64,000 nucleotides of DNA. Source: RGIG4140 sp045614025. GTDB taxonomy: Bacteria; Pseudomonadota; Alphaproteobacteria; CAAHEQ01; UBA3637. The position numbers and the translations under genes are program-made. The first letter of the stretch is position 1; every line of letters begins with the position of its first letter. The notes beneath the pieces were generated by a model. That model was not told where the DNA came from, made no database searches, and was given only the letters and a program-made list of their open reading frames with translations. Below are positions 23,916-32,834 of this stretch, piece after piece. Location of the stretch: NCBI GenBank assembly GCA_045614025.1, contig JAZLCE010000039.1:1-64000 (forward strand), in the 5' to 3' direction.

Positions 23916-25418
23916 ATGGGTGTAAAAAAATTTCAACAAACATGTGAAAATTGCGCATATCTTACAAGCAGTCAGTTGATCACTTATTTTGGGTTAACTG
24001 AAATAAATAATCGAAAAAAATTTCATGAAATAATCGAAAAATTATATAAAAAAAATGTTTGTTATCAAGATGAAAAAGGAAATGTTGTTCCGTTGGTTGA
24101 GTTGCGTCAATCTAAAGGTCGTTTCCCAACATATTATGCCATAAAAAATTCAGAGCACTGTTTAAAATTGATGGCGCGCATTATTCAAGAACATGGATTA
24201 GATGCTTATTGTTTTAGAGAAGGGGTCTATGCCCTTGAATTGCGCGAAAGATTAAATCATCAATTTGGATTGGCAAAATTGCATCAAAAATTAGAAAAGC
24301 TATATCGTTTAAAAGCGCAGTTTATTGATGAAAATGGGATTATGCAAGATTTGGTTCTTCAAAATAAAAAGGAAACAACTTGTTTTTTAAATCCTTCTGA
24401 AAAAGCTTTTGAAATTTTTAAAGAAAAAATGCAAAAGCTTGCAAATATCCCCGTTTTATCGCCAGCAAAAGTTTCGGTGAAATTAGGGTATCATAAAGGG
24501 TATGGAACTTGCCTTGAAACGCAACTTGCCAAAATGTATCGTCAAAATTACGTGTATTTTGATGAAAAGGGAGAATCTTTTCCCTTAATCAGAAAATATA
24601 TTATAGAGGGCAAAGAAAGATTTTTCCTTTCTTCTCATCCAAATGCCTTTGAAGTTTTTAAAGATATTTATACAGAGGCTAAGACACGCATTGAGTTGTC
24701 ACCAGGCTTAGAAAAGTTAAAACAAGAAAATCAAACAGCTTTTTATGATGAATTATATGCTTCTTATCATGAAGGTGTTTTATTTCAAAATGATAGTGGG
24801 AAATCGCATCCACTTGTTGAAATGCGTGCGTCTATTAGCAAAGGTAATCGATTGGTTCTTGCGCCCCATTCCAATGCTTATAAACTTTTTACAGATAGAT
24901 TGAAAAAAAGAATTAAAGAATATAATCTTTTGAAACAAAGTTTAGGAATCACGGCGCTGGCATCAAAGCTAAAACTAACGAATGGTTATACTTTTTGTTT
25001 AAAAGAAGTTTTAAAAATGCTTCATGATGAAAATATTTCATATGTTGATTCTTCAAAAAAAGTGCGACCTCTTGTGATGAAAAAAAATGATAAATATCTT
25101 TTATTTGGGGATAATGAGGCTTTAAAAGCATTTGGGGTGCATTTAAAAGCTTTTGTTTATTCTTATGCCGAAAAGCCTAAAAATTATCTTTCATTTGAAA
25201 AAGTTTCCTCTTTAATTGATGAAAAAATAACAAAAACGCAATTTTGCGCTCTTTTAGAAGAGATGCAAAAAGAAGGAATTATTGTTTCAAATAAGAATGG
25301 AAATGTTTCTTTGGCTGTTCAACGTTTTCGTTTGAAAAATAATGTGATGCCTTTTTTAAGTAATTCACCAGAAGCTCTTCATATTTTAAGAGATAAATTA
25401 ATTATGAATGAGAGATAA
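23916..25418 (+). CDS. Unknown protein with six tandem winged-helix-like repeats
   Basis: 500 residues, AAGGAG upstream. The whole protein is six degenerate repeats of about 80 residues. Each has a helix-turn-helix-like first half (LEKLYR or EMQKEGI type helix), then the pattern Y-x-D-E-x-G followed by PLV and R, and ends in a short strand, SxPNAFEVF-type helix (NPSEKAFEIFKEKM, SHPNAFEVFKDIY, PHSNAYKLFTDRL, NSPEALHILRDKL). The first half plus a two-strand wing resembles a winged helix. No signal peptide, no catalytic motif. It could bind nucleic acid or act as an adaptor; I do not recognise the family. It ends in IMNER. Confidence 0.8.
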   Translation: MGVKKFQQTCENCAYLTSSQLITYFGLTEINNRKKFHEIIEKLYKKNVCYQDEKGNVVPLVELRQSKGRFPTYYAIKNSEHCLKLMARIIQEHGLDAYCFREGVYALELRERLNHQFGLAKLHQKLEKLYRLKAQFIDENGIMQDLVLQNKKETTCFLNPSEKAFEIFKEKMQKLANIPVLSPAKVSVKLGYHKGYGTCLETQLAKMYRQNYVYFDEKGESFPLIRKYIIEGKERFFLSSHPNAFEVFKDIYTEAKTRIELSPGLEKLKQENQTAFYDELYASYHEGVLFQNDSGKSHPLVEMRASISKGNRLVLAPHSNAYKLFTDRLKKRIKEYNLLKQSLGITALASKLKLTNGYTFCLKEVLKMLHDENISYVDSSKKVRPLVMKKNDKYLLFGDNEALKAFGVHLKAFVYSYAEKPKNYLSFEKVSSLIDEKITKTQFCALLEEMQKEGIIVSNKNGNVSLAVQRFRLKNNVMPFLSNSPEALHILRDKLIMNER

Positions 25419-25442
25419 ATATATAGGCGTTTTATTGATTAA

Positions 25443-25470
25443 AAAAGCCACTTATGAAAAGTGGCTTTTT
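25443..25470. terminator. Bidirectional terminator between convergent genes
   Basis: Stem AAAGCCACTT/AAGTGGCTTT with loop ATGAA-like, A-run on the left and T-run on the right, so it can end both the 23916 gene (plus) and the 25474 ankyrin gene (minus). Confidence 0.85.
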
Positions 25471-25473
25471 CTT

Positions 25474-26706
25474 TTAGCTATCTCTTTGTCTGTCATCTGA
25501 AAAATTGTTAGCATTTTTATTTTTTTGATCTCCAATTTTAATTGGATTAAAAGGAGGAGGGGGAGGTGGGCTTAACAAATCAATTATTCTGCCACAATTA
25601 TTTTCTTTAGCGATATCTAAAGGCAATAAACCATCATTATTTCTGATATCAATATCTGCACCTTGTTCAAGCAATAGTTTGGTTACAGATTCGTTGTTTT
25701 TTTTAACAGCAAGATGAAGAGGTGCCTCTCCATTTGATAATAAATTAACATTTGGTTGATATTTTAAAAGTTCTGTTACAACTTTATAATTGCTGTTTTC
25801 AATGGCGCTATAAAGTGGTGTTTTGCCTGAAACTTTTAAATTAATGTTTGCACCTAACTGAATTAATGAGTCAATTGATTTTTCTTTTTTTCTTTTGATA
25901 GCATATAAAAGAGGTGTGACATGATTTTTATATTCTGCATTGATATCAAAATTTTTGTCTTGCTTATATATCAATTCAATTGTTTGTTTATCTTCTGATA
26001 AAATAGCATCAAAAAAGAGGTGTCTTTTAGGGGATATTTCAGGTTCTTTATTTAATATAAAAGGCGCAAGAACGGGAAAGCTTGCAGCTTTAAAAAAATC
26101 ACCAATGGTTGCTTTTTGAGGTATCTTTGTTGGCTGAATATAGGCCCCTTCTTGAATAAGTGTTTTAGCAGCATCAAAATACCCTTTTTTCACAGAAATT
26201 TGAAGAGCCGTTTGATCATTTTGATCCAGCTGGTGAACAGAAATTCCATGTTTAATTAAAACCGGGATACATAAAGATGAGTAGAGTTCAGCTGCATAAT
26301 GCAACAGATATGTGTTTTTGTTTTTTTTAGGATCTGTTGGTAACCCATTTTTTAACAAATTATCCAAAACTTTTGGATTGTTAAATTTAATTGCTTCCAT
26401 TACAGGGGTATCGCTATTATCTAACCAAACAAAGGCATTAGAGGTGATACGTTTAGATATAAAATCGGCCATTTCATCTTCAGCGCCTACTAATGCTTGG
26501 CTAAGAGCTTCGCGCAAAGAGACTTGCTGGATTTTGGGATGCGTTGCAAGTAATTTTACCATTTGAAAATCGTTATAATATACAGCATCAGCAAGTGGAT
26601 TATAGTGATCAAAATTATTAATATCTGCGCCTTTTTTAATAAGTTCTAACACTTCATAATAATTATGCTGTGCAATGGCATTTGTTAATTGTTCATTGAG
26701 TGTCAT
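25474..26706 (-). CDS. Ankyrin repeat protein (410 aa)
   Basis: 410 residues from ATG 26706, chosen because AAAGGA lies five bases upstream; the longer frame to 26745 overlaps the gene before it. Ankyrin repeats run along the whole chain, best in the C-terminal half: GKTPLYSAIENSNYKVVTELLKYQPNVN, GEAPLHLAVKKNNESVTKLLLEQGADID and DGLLPLDIAKENN. Then comes a short proline run (SPPPPPPF) and the tail NFSDDRQRDS. Third of three consecutive minus-strand ankyrin genes spaced 10-14 bases apart, surely one operon. Likely a secreted or cytosolic protein-binding factor. Confidence 0.92.
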   Translation of the reverse strand: MTLNEQLTNAIAQHNYYEVLELIKKGADINNFDHYNPLADAVYYNDFQMVKLLATHPKIQQVSLREALSQALVGAEDEMADFISKRITSNAFVWLDNSDTPVMEAIKFNNPKVLDNLLKNGLPTDPKKNKNTYLLHYAAELYSSLCIPVLIKHGISVHQLDQNDQTALQISVKKGYFDAAKTLIQEGAYIQPTKIPQKATIGDFFKAASFPVLAPFILNKEPEISPKRHLFFDAILSEDKQTIELIYKQDKNFDINAEYKNHVTPLLYAIKRKKEKSIDSLIQLGANINLKVSGKTPLYSAIENSNYKVVTELLKYQPNVNLLSNGEAPLHLAVKKNNESVTKLLLEQGADIDIRNNDGLLPLDIAKENNCGRIIDLLSPPPPPPFNPIKIGDQKNKNANNFSDDRQRDS

Positions 26707-26719
26707 ATAAATCCTTTCG

Positions 26720-27754
26720 TTAATCGTTTCTTGTTCGATCAGCATTTGGCCCGCGACCAGGAAAATAAATTGGTTTTTGATTCACAACTTTTTGAGGGTT
26801 TGCTTTTGCATATTTTAAAAGATCAATTAATTCTGGATTTTTAATGCCATATCTTTTGTTTTTATTTAAAAGAAATTCCAAAGCAGAGGGTCCAGACATA
26901 TTTTTTGTTTGATCAAAGCCATATTCTAAAAGCAATTTTGCAATTTCAATTGAATTGACCTCAACCGCATAGTGAAGAGCGCTTTTATACGTGCATTTAC
27001 AATTTACATTTACGCCAAGTTTTAATAAATGATGAACCATTTCTTTATTCTTGTTTTCAACGGCAATCATAAGCGGTGTTTTAAGATCCGTTCCAAACTT
27101 ATTCAAATTTAAGGTATGTCTGTATTTTAGTAAAACATCAATTGTTTTGGGGTTTTTAGATGAGGCTGCTTTATGAATCACGCTGTCAATCGTTGTCATC
27201 GTTGAGGCAACAAAGAAAGCTCTTAACATTGAGGGAACCAAAAAGTTAATAGTAACACGGGGTTTTTGCTCTGCTTCCGGATTGGCTCCAAGCGAAAGCA
27301 AGGCGTCCATTGTTTGATCATTGCCATTTTCAGCGGCAACCATTAAAGGGGTATATTCTTCATCTTCATAAGAATCAACCGGCACAACTCTTGCTAAAAT
27401 TTTAACAAATTCAGGCGAGGGGGATTTTGCGGCATAATGCATAGGATTCACATCTATGGAGTCATATTTTTTAAAAGTTGCTCCTCTGTTAACCATCAAT
27501 TCCAACACGTCAGGCCAATTCTTATCTATTGCTAATTGATGATAAGATCCATCAGCCGATAACAGCCAACCTAGTTTGAAATCCGTCATGTGATTCACAA
27601 GTTCTGTGGCAATTTCTTTAGTGCTATCATTCATAGCCGATTGCAATAAATATTTAAGGCTTTTATTATCAAATTTATATTGTTTAAGAAGGGTTTTAAC
27701 TTTTCTTAAATTATGGTTTAAAATGGCATTTGAAATCGAACTATATGCTGTCAT
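26720..27754 (-). CDS. Ankyrin repeat protein (344 aa)
   Basis: 344 residues; GGAGTAAAAG precedes the ATG at 27754. Ankyrin units include INPMHYAAKSPSPEFVKILARV-like (DVNPMHYAAKSPSPEFVKIL), YTPLMVAAENGNDQTMDALLSLGANPE, KTPLMIAVENKNKEMVHHLLKLGVNVN and KSALHYAVEVNSIEIAKLLLEYGFD. The tail is GRGPNADRTRND. Middle gene of the three-gene ankyrin operon. The three proteins share their general plan and N-terminal alpha-helical opening, so they probably arose by tandem duplication and then diverged. Confidence 0.92.
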   Translation of the reverse strand: MTAYSSISNAILNHNLRKVKTLLKQYKFDNKSLKYLLQSAMNDSTKEIATELVNHMTDFKLGWLLSADGSYHQLAIDKNWPDVLELMVNRGATFKKYDSIDVNPMHYAAKSPSPEFVKILARVVPVDSYEDEEYTPLMVAAENGNDQTMDALLSLGANPEAEQKPRVTINFLVPSMLRAFFVASTMTTIDSVIHKAASSKNPKTIDVLLKYRHTLNLNKFGTDLKTPLMIAVENKNKEMVHHLLKLGVNVNCKCTYKSALHYAVEVNSIEIAKLLLEYGFDQTKNMSGPSALEFLLNKNKRYGIKNPELIDLLKYAKANPQKVVNQKPIYFPGRGPNADRTRND

Positions 27755-27764
27755 CTTTTACTCC

Positions 27765-28898
27765 TTATTCTCTTGGACCTCGTCCACCTTTTGGGAAACG
27801 GTAAAATGGTTTTTTTGAGGAAATAGAGGCGCCTTTTTTCCAATAATATTCTAATTTTTCAATGAAATGAGAATAATTATAACAATGGTTTTCGTGGCAA
27901 TATTTGGCGTATTCAAGTGGCGTTTTTTTGCATGGGCCAGTTAATCTTTGATCAGCGCCATATTCAAATAAAAGATTTATTATTTCATATTGTTGTTCGC
28001 GAACAGCAGCATGAAGCGGTGTTCCAATATCATCCATAACATTAGGATCAGCGCCATATTCAAGTAATAATTTTGCCGTTTGATATTCGCCATGTTCAAC
28101 TGCTTGTGTTAAGGCACTTTTGTTATCAGTTCCAAGCTCATTAATATAAAAGAGATCGGGGCATTTTTTTGCAATTAATTTAAGAACTTTTGTGCTCCCC
28201 GATTTTGCAGCATAATGCATTGCGGTGTTTTGATTTGAGAGTTTGGGCTGATATAAAAATGCGGTTGAAAACATGGCCAAGATTTTGATGCCATCAAGCA
28301 GTGAACTGTTTGTTGAATTTAAGCAGGCTCCTGCATCAAGAAGAACTTCAAAAACTTTATCATAATCATAAAAAGCGGCCAGTTGTAAAGCATTTTTTTC
28401 TCTGTTTCTATATCGATCTATATCATCAATATATTTGCAAAGAACTTTCACGCATTCAGGCTTGTTTTCCCCTACAGCATAATAAAGAACATCTTCACCT
28501 AAATTATCTCGATCTTCAAGTGAAGCATTCTTTTTAATCAAGGTTTCCAACACTTCTGGCCAATTAAGTTGGATGGTTCCTAATATAAATGTTGGGTTAT
28601 ATTGAGAGCCAACACTGGCATCTTCCATATGAGTTGCAATAATTTGCGCAACTTCTTTTCTGTTAGAGTTTTGAAAAGTTTTAAACAACCCTTTTTCTAA
28701 ACTGGATTGATAAATTTTATTTTGCCCTTTTTCAAAAAGTAATTTTGTTATCTTGGGATTATTGTTTTGAATAGCGATATCAAGCACAGAGTGGTATGTA
28801 TCAACGGCATTGACATCAGCTCCTTTTAAAAGAGCATTTAAAACGCCTTTTTCATCATTAGATTGAACGGCTTTTATTAATTCATTTTCATAAGGCAT
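27765..28898 (-). CDS. Ankyrin repeat protein (377 aa)
   Basis: 377 residues; AGGAGG eight bases before ATG 28898. Repeats: ELIKAVQSNDEKGVLNALLKGADVN at the very start, NALQLAAFYDYDKVFEVLLDAGAC, NTAMHYAAKSGSTKVLKLIAKKCPD, KSALTQAVEHGEYQTAKLLLEYGADPN and GTPLHAAVREQQYEIINLLFEYGADQR. The tail is basic: YRFPKGGRGPRE. First gene of the ankyrin operon. No signal peptide. Confidence 0.92.
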   Translation of the reverse strand: MPYENELIKAVQSNDEKGVLNALLKGADVNAVDTYHSVLDIAIQNNNPKITKLLFEKGQNKIYQSSLEKGLFKTFQNSNRKEVAQIIATHMEDASVGSQYNPTFILGTIQLNWPEVLETLIKKNASLEDRDNLGEDVLYYAVGENKPECVKVLCKYIDDIDRYRNREKNALQLAAFYDYDKVFEVLLDAGACLNSTNSSLLDGIKILAMFSTAFLYQPKLSNQNTAMHYAAKSGSTKVLKLIAKKCPDLFYINELGTDNKSALTQAVEHGEYQTAKLLLEYGADPNVMDDIGTPLHAAVREQQYEIINLLFEYGADQRLTGPCKKTPLEYAKYCHENHCYNYSHFIEKLEYYWKKGASISSKKPFYRFPKGGRGPRE

Positions 28899-29163
28899 GA
28901 CGCACCCTCCTTTTCGTATGAGATAGGAAAAATTGATTTTAAATTATTGTGGCAATTTTTTTTAGTCGCATGTCTTTATTCTTCCTCCTTGTTTTAGATT
29001 ACCCTAATTAAAAAATACATGAAAAAGAATGTTTTTTCAATGAAGTTTTAAAAAAATAACAAGAATGGTTGTTTTTTTATATAAAATTTGACATAAAATT
29101 TTAAATATGATAATCTTTATTTTATACGCTTTATTTGAAAATTGGTAATTTATTGATTTTAAA
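28899..29163 (-). promoter_or_regulatory. Leader region of the ankyrin operon
   Basis: A minus-strand promoter TTGAAA (29040-29035), 17-base spacer, TATTTT (29017-29012) is visible. Downstream of it lies AGGAGG (28989-28984) and, 12 bases on, a ten-codon frame MRLKKIATII (28971-28939) that could be a leader peptide. On the plus strand a second promoter-like TTGACA, 17 bases, TAATCT near 29086-29114 points toward the transporter gene's 3' end and has no obvious target. No gene is seen in the rest. Confidence 0.4.
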
Positions 29164-29204
29164 GGATAAAAAAAGCCCTCTTTGTTTTGAATAACAAAGA
29201 GGGC
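29164..29204 (-). terminator. Terminator of the NSS transporter gene
   Basis: Stem GCCCTCTTTGTT/AACAAAGAGGGC (29175-29204) followed on the minus strand by a run of seven T. Confidence 0.88.
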
Positions 29205-29221
29205 GATTCGCTTTGGTTTGA

Positions 29222-30613
29222 TTAAAAGTTAAATAATGTATTTAAAATAACAATTGCTAAAATCAATGGTGCTGCAAAGCGAAAGAGCGTTTTCATATAT
29301 TCAATATGAGTGTTTGGTAAATCTTTTGTGAATTGTTCTTTCAGTGTTGTATAAATAGTTTTAGCACCAATCCAACCGATAAAAAGACTCATAGTGAACA
29401 CAGATATTAAGAGCATTGTATCTGTTGCCAGATTTGCGATATCAAATAAGCTCTTTTCAGATGTTTTGACTGCAAGAGATCCGCTGAATGAAAGAAGAAC
29501 AATTGCAACTAAAACCAAATCAGCTGTTGCAACAATAGCAAAAGCAGAACCTCTTGAGATTTTTAATTTTTCAGTGATATATGAAATTAATGGCATGAAA
29601 TGGGATACAAGAGATGTATATGCTGCCAAATATAAAACAGAATAAAATAAAAACATCACAAAAGAACCACCTAACATTTGTTCAAATGCAACTGGTAATG
29701 AGATAAATGTTAAATTAAATCCAACATCTTTTGGAATATTATAAGCGCTTGAAATACCCAAGATGAACATAGAGGCTAAAATAGAACATAATGTATCTAA
29801 AACAATGATATATCTGGTTGAAGTAACCATATTTGTTTCTTTTGTAACGCGCGTTCCATAAAAATAAGCAACGGCCATACCAATGGATAAAGAATAAAGT
29901 AATTGGGAAAGAGCTGCAAAAAACACAGTGGTAAATTGCTTAATATCGAAGCCATTTTCCGTGAACCCAAAAGCAACCCAATCTGGTTTAAATACTGATT
30001 TAATGCCTGTAAAAGAACCTTCTTGTGTCATTGCCCAGAAAATCAAATATACCAAAATGAAAAAGATTGCAGGAATGAAAATTGATGAGATCTTTTCAAT
30101 TTGCTTTAATGAGCCTTTAACCAGAAGGATAGAGGCGGAAATAACACAAAGAAAACTCCAAAACAGTTGTTTTTGGAAATCATTTGTTAAATCAATAAAC
30201 GTGTGAGGTGTAACAGCTGTAGATGAAATATCACCTAAATATAACATGTTTTGAACGATATAAAATAAAATCCAACCCATAATGATCAGATAAGTGATAT
30301 TCATCATAAATGCCGTGAGTAATGGCGGAATACCAACAAGTTTTGTCCATCGAGATGTATTCGGTGTCAGCGATTGATCAGCAACTTCTTCGGTGCCAGC
30401 AATAATATTTTTTCTTGTTGTTTTACCAAAGGTGACTTCTCCTAATAATAAGAAATATCCTAAGAAAACAAGTAAAGCTAAATAGAGTAATAAAAATAGA
30501 CCACCACCATAATTTGCAACAAGATATGGAAAGCGCCAAATATTTCCAAGACCAATGGCTGCACCAGCCATGGTGAAAATAAATCCTTTTTCGGATGAGA
30601 ATAATTTTTGCAT
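29222..30613 (-). CDS. Neurotransmitter:sodium symporter family transporter
   Basis: 463 residues from ATG 30613 with GGGGGA upstream. The N-terminus SSEKGFIFTMAGAAIGLGNIWRFPYLVANYGGGLFLLLYL is the signature of the NSS/SNF family (LeuT fold): TM1 with the unwound GLGNIWRFPY substrate and sodium site. About eleven to twelve hydrophobic segments follow, including SLPVAFEQMLGGSFVMFLFYSVLYLAAYTSLVSHFMP around TM7-8, where the conserved sodium-coordinating serines lie. Imports amino acids or related solutes with sodium; substrate cannot be read. Single gene with its own terminator; a nutrient-scavenging role fits a host-dependent cell. Confidence 0.93.
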   Translation of the reverse strand: MQKLFSSEKGFIFTMAGAAIGLGNIWRFPYLVANYGGGLFLLLYLALLVFLGYFLLLGEVTFGKTTRKNIIAGTEEVADQSLTPNTSRWTKLVGIPPLLTAFMMNITYLIIMGWILFYIVQNMLYLGDISSTAVTPHTFIDLTNDFQKQLFWSFLCVISASILLVKGSLKQIEKISSIFIPAIFFILVYLIFWAMTQEGSFTGIKSVFKPDWVAFGFTENGFDIKQFTTVFFAALSQLLYSLSIGMAVAYFYGTRVTKETNMVTSTRYIIVLDTLCSILASMFILGISSAYNIPKDVGFNLTFISLPVAFEQMLGGSFVMFLFYSVLYLAAYTSLVSHFMPLISYITEKLKISRGSAFAIVATADLVLVAIVLLSFSGSLAVKTSEKSLFDIANLATDTMLLISVFTMSLFIGWIGAKTIYTTLKEQFTKDLPNTHIEYMKTLFRFAAPLILAIVILNTLFNF

Positions 30614-30786
30614 AAATCCCCCTTTGGTAAAATTCAATTTCTATTGAACCAAATAAGTAAAAAAAAATCAAGCGTTATTTATGTTTTTTTGCTAAAATAG
30701 AGTTTTTCTTGTCTCAATATTAAAATGCATGAATGTCAATCAATTGTTATAGAGAATTTGTTATGTATCAATTGATTGTTAAATAA

Positions 30787-30924
30787 AATAATAGTTGTTG
30801 CAAAAAGCAAGGAGATTGTGGCAAAGTTAAAAAACTTTCATCTGGGATTGAAATTTGTTGGGACCAATGGGGATGCGAAATTTATGAAAAAAAAGAAGAC
30901 GGGAAGAATTATTTAAAACAATAG
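30787..30924 (+). pseudogene. Remnant of a small cysteine-containing protein gene
   Basis: After a TAA at 30784 the frame stays open for 45 codons and reads like real protein (QGDCGKVKKLSSGIEICWDQ, then WGCEIYEKKEDGKNYLKQ) with five cysteines, but it has no start codon with a binding site. It probably is the 3' end of a decayed gene. Nothing similar is seen elsewhere in the window. Confidence 0.3.
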
Positions 30925-30941
30925 CAGGCTATCAAAAACAA

Positions 30942-30968
30942 AACCCACCAAGAAAATGGTGGGTTTTT
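30942..30968. terminator. Terminator downstream of the HEPN-like pair
   Basis: Stem CCCACCA/TGGTGGG (30944-30950 with 30957-30963), loop AGAAAA, A-run left and T-run right; serves the minus-strand gene ending at 30980 and could stop plus-strand transcripts too. Confidence 0.8.
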
Positions 30969-30979
30969 AGTTTGTTTTA

Positions 30980-32833
30980 TTAATCACGTTGATGGTCATT
31001 TTTTAAAGCGGGAAGGGTGCCTTCTTTTATCCAAACAGAGGCAAGCGCTTTAAAAATATGTTTTCTAAAATTATTTTTGTTTGTGTTTGAATAAGATTGA
31101 TATTCATTTAAAAAGGGGATTAATTCTTTTTCTTCAAAATAGGGGTTATTTTGAAGCGAGTATTTTTTTAAAGTGATATTTTGAATCATATGACCTAAAA
31201 GATACATTTTTTGAATTAATTGATGATCCGTTTTTTTATTTTTTAAAACATCATATAAAACTTGCGCATCAGGATCATTTTGAATATCAATATTCAAAAA
31301 CGGGAATTCTTTTTGAATATCTTGAAAACTTTTGGGTGTTGAAACAATGTTAGGATGATAATGTTTTGTTAAAGAAACATTGAATTTTTGTTGAGTGCAA
31401 TTTGCTATTTTTATAATAATCGGCAAAACAATTTTAAAGGCATCTTGTGCTTTTTTAGCTAAAGAAGCATTCAGTTTTTCATGGCAAATGTCATTTCTTA
31501 ATTTCAGCGCTTTGACGAGTTCTTTATTTTCTTGTTTCGTGATAAATCCGAGTTTTAAAAAAACATTCGGTTGATCGGAAGATAATTTGCCTTGTGTTAC
31601 ACAAAGCTCTCTATAGGCTTTTCTCATATCCATTAAGGATAAAAGGGAGTGAACATCATAATGAGTTTGCGGTTGAATAGAGTTAATTTTTTCATTGAGT
31701 TCAGCGCAAGGGATGGATAAAATCAAAGAAAGATATTGAACCATATTTTTTTTGAAATCTTTTAAAAGATTTGTTGTGTTAGATAACGTTGCAAATGGTT
31801 TGAAATTATATTCTGTTTGATGCGCAAAATGATCTCTGATTGAAAGATATGTTTTCATATTTGAAATATCATTTTTATCAATCGTTTGATTTTGAGGAAG
31901 AATTTTTTCAATATCATCAAAAACAGGAACGTTGGTTGGTAAGTTTTTATTTGTTTTGACCTCTTGAATGATTTTGCATAAAAGCTCGGTTGAAATTAAA
32001 AGATATTGTTCTAAATAGTTGGCGTTTTTTGTTTTGCCGTATTCAAGTTTTTTTGCCAAATATTCTTGCGTTAATGTTTCTTGAGAACGATTATCCCCCA
32101 TTTTTTTAAAGATTTCTTCCGTGTATCCGATTAAATAAATGAGAGATCTTGCTGCATCAAATGACTGGTTGATATATTCGGATAAACTTTTATCTGTTTT
32201 AAAAGTTGCTCTTAACATTAATTCATCATTCAGCCAAATTTGATGGTAAACGGGTTTGTTTGGTTTTTTTTCGGAAAGCAAAATATGAATATTTTCAGAA
32301 CCGGCTTTGTCTAAAATATTTGTTGTTTCAAAAACAGGACCAATGGATGTTAAGACATGATAATGATAATGAAGGCATTTGACTTCTTTATTAATATTTT
32401 CATCTGATCCGAGTAAATTATTTTTTCCAACCGAATCAAATGGTCTGGATGCTTCTTTTTGATTTGAAAAAACAGGTTCAAATTCGTTAAGCCATAAAGT
32501 TTTTTTTGCTACATGACGCGCCAAACTTTTGTTACCAGCAATTTGATAAATATTGCCTGCAAAAGTGTTTGTCAAATGGTTGATTTCATTTAAAAGAAAT
32601 GTTTTAATGTTTTCATTTTTTTCAATGCGTAACTGTTTAGAATAGGCAGAAAGAATTTCCTTTCTTCTGATTGCTTCTTGATAGGTATTTTCAGTTGCGA
32701 AATCTATAAATTCTTCAAAACTTTGAATATGTTGAATGGGTTCATATTCTTGATAAAGATTGTTATATTGCGCTAAGTTATAACACAAAATTTCAAGCAT
32801 ATTTTGAAGTTTTGAAGAAAGATTTTGCATCAT
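30980..32833 (-). CDS. HEPN-motif protein, paralog B
   Basis: 617 residues from ATG 32833, directly after the stop of its paralog (one base between). The start is supported by alignment: both begin M-x-QN-x-SS and soon have CYNLAQ. Mostly helical, cytosolic. Two R-x4-H motifs are seen: IRDHFAH (Arg333-His338) and LRNDICH (Arg446-His451); R-N-x3-H is the classical HEPN ribonuclease signature. Other shared blocks are ARHVAKKTLWLNEFE, RPFDSVGKNNLLGS and HQIWLNDELM. Catalytic HEPN proteins cut RNA in toxin-antitoxin, abortive-infection and host-directed systems. Tail: LKNDHQRD. Function beyond the motif is unknown. Confidence 0.75.
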   Translation of the reverse strand: MMQNLSSKLQNMLEILCYNLAQYNNLYQEYEPIQHIQSFEEFIDFATENTYQEAIRRKEILSAYSKQLRIEKNENIKTFLLNEINHLTNTFAGNIYQIAGNKSLARHVAKKTLWLNEFEPVFSNQKEASRPFDSVGKNNLLGSDENINKEVKCLHYHYHVLTSIGPVFETTNILDKAGSENIHILLSEKKPNKPVYHQIWLNDELMLRATFKTDKSLSEYINQSFDAARSLIYLIGYTEEIFKKMGDNRSQETLTQEYLAKKLEYGKTKNANYLEQYLLISTELLCKIIQEVKTNKNLPTNVPVFDDIEKILPQNQTIDKNDISNMKTYLSIRDHFAHQTEYNFKPFATLSNTTNLLKDFKKNMVQYLSLILSIPCAELNEKINSIQPQTHYDVHSLLSLMDMRKAYRELCVTQGKLSSDQPNVFLKLGFITKQENKELVKALKLRNDICHEKLNASLAKKAQDAFKIVLPIIIKIANCTQQKFNVSLTKHYHPNIVSTPKSFQDIQKEFPFLNIDIQNDPDAQVLYDVLKNKKTDHQLIQKMYLLGHMIQNITLKKYSLQNNPYFEEKELIPFLNEYQSYSNTNKNNFRKHIFKALASVWIKEGTLPALKNDHQRD

Positions 32834-32834
32834 C

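Larger units (their letters stand above)
30614..30979. other. 366-base gap: transporter promoter, inverted repeat, gene remnant, terminator
   Basis: Minus-strand promoter TTGATT (30671-30666), 17-base spacer, TTCAAT (30648-30643) for the NSS gene. A perfect 10-bp inverted repeat CAATCAATTG/CAATTGATTG lies at 30737-30746 and 30769-30778. A plus-strand frame without start (30787-30924) looks like a coding remnant, and a terminator closes the gap. Confidence 0.5.

Noticed and set aside
29086..29114. Plus-strand TTGACA/TAATCT promoter-like sequence
   Set aside because: No gene lies downstream on this strand and the next hairpin has no plus-strand T-run; probably chance in AT-rich DNA, though an antisense RNA is not excluded.
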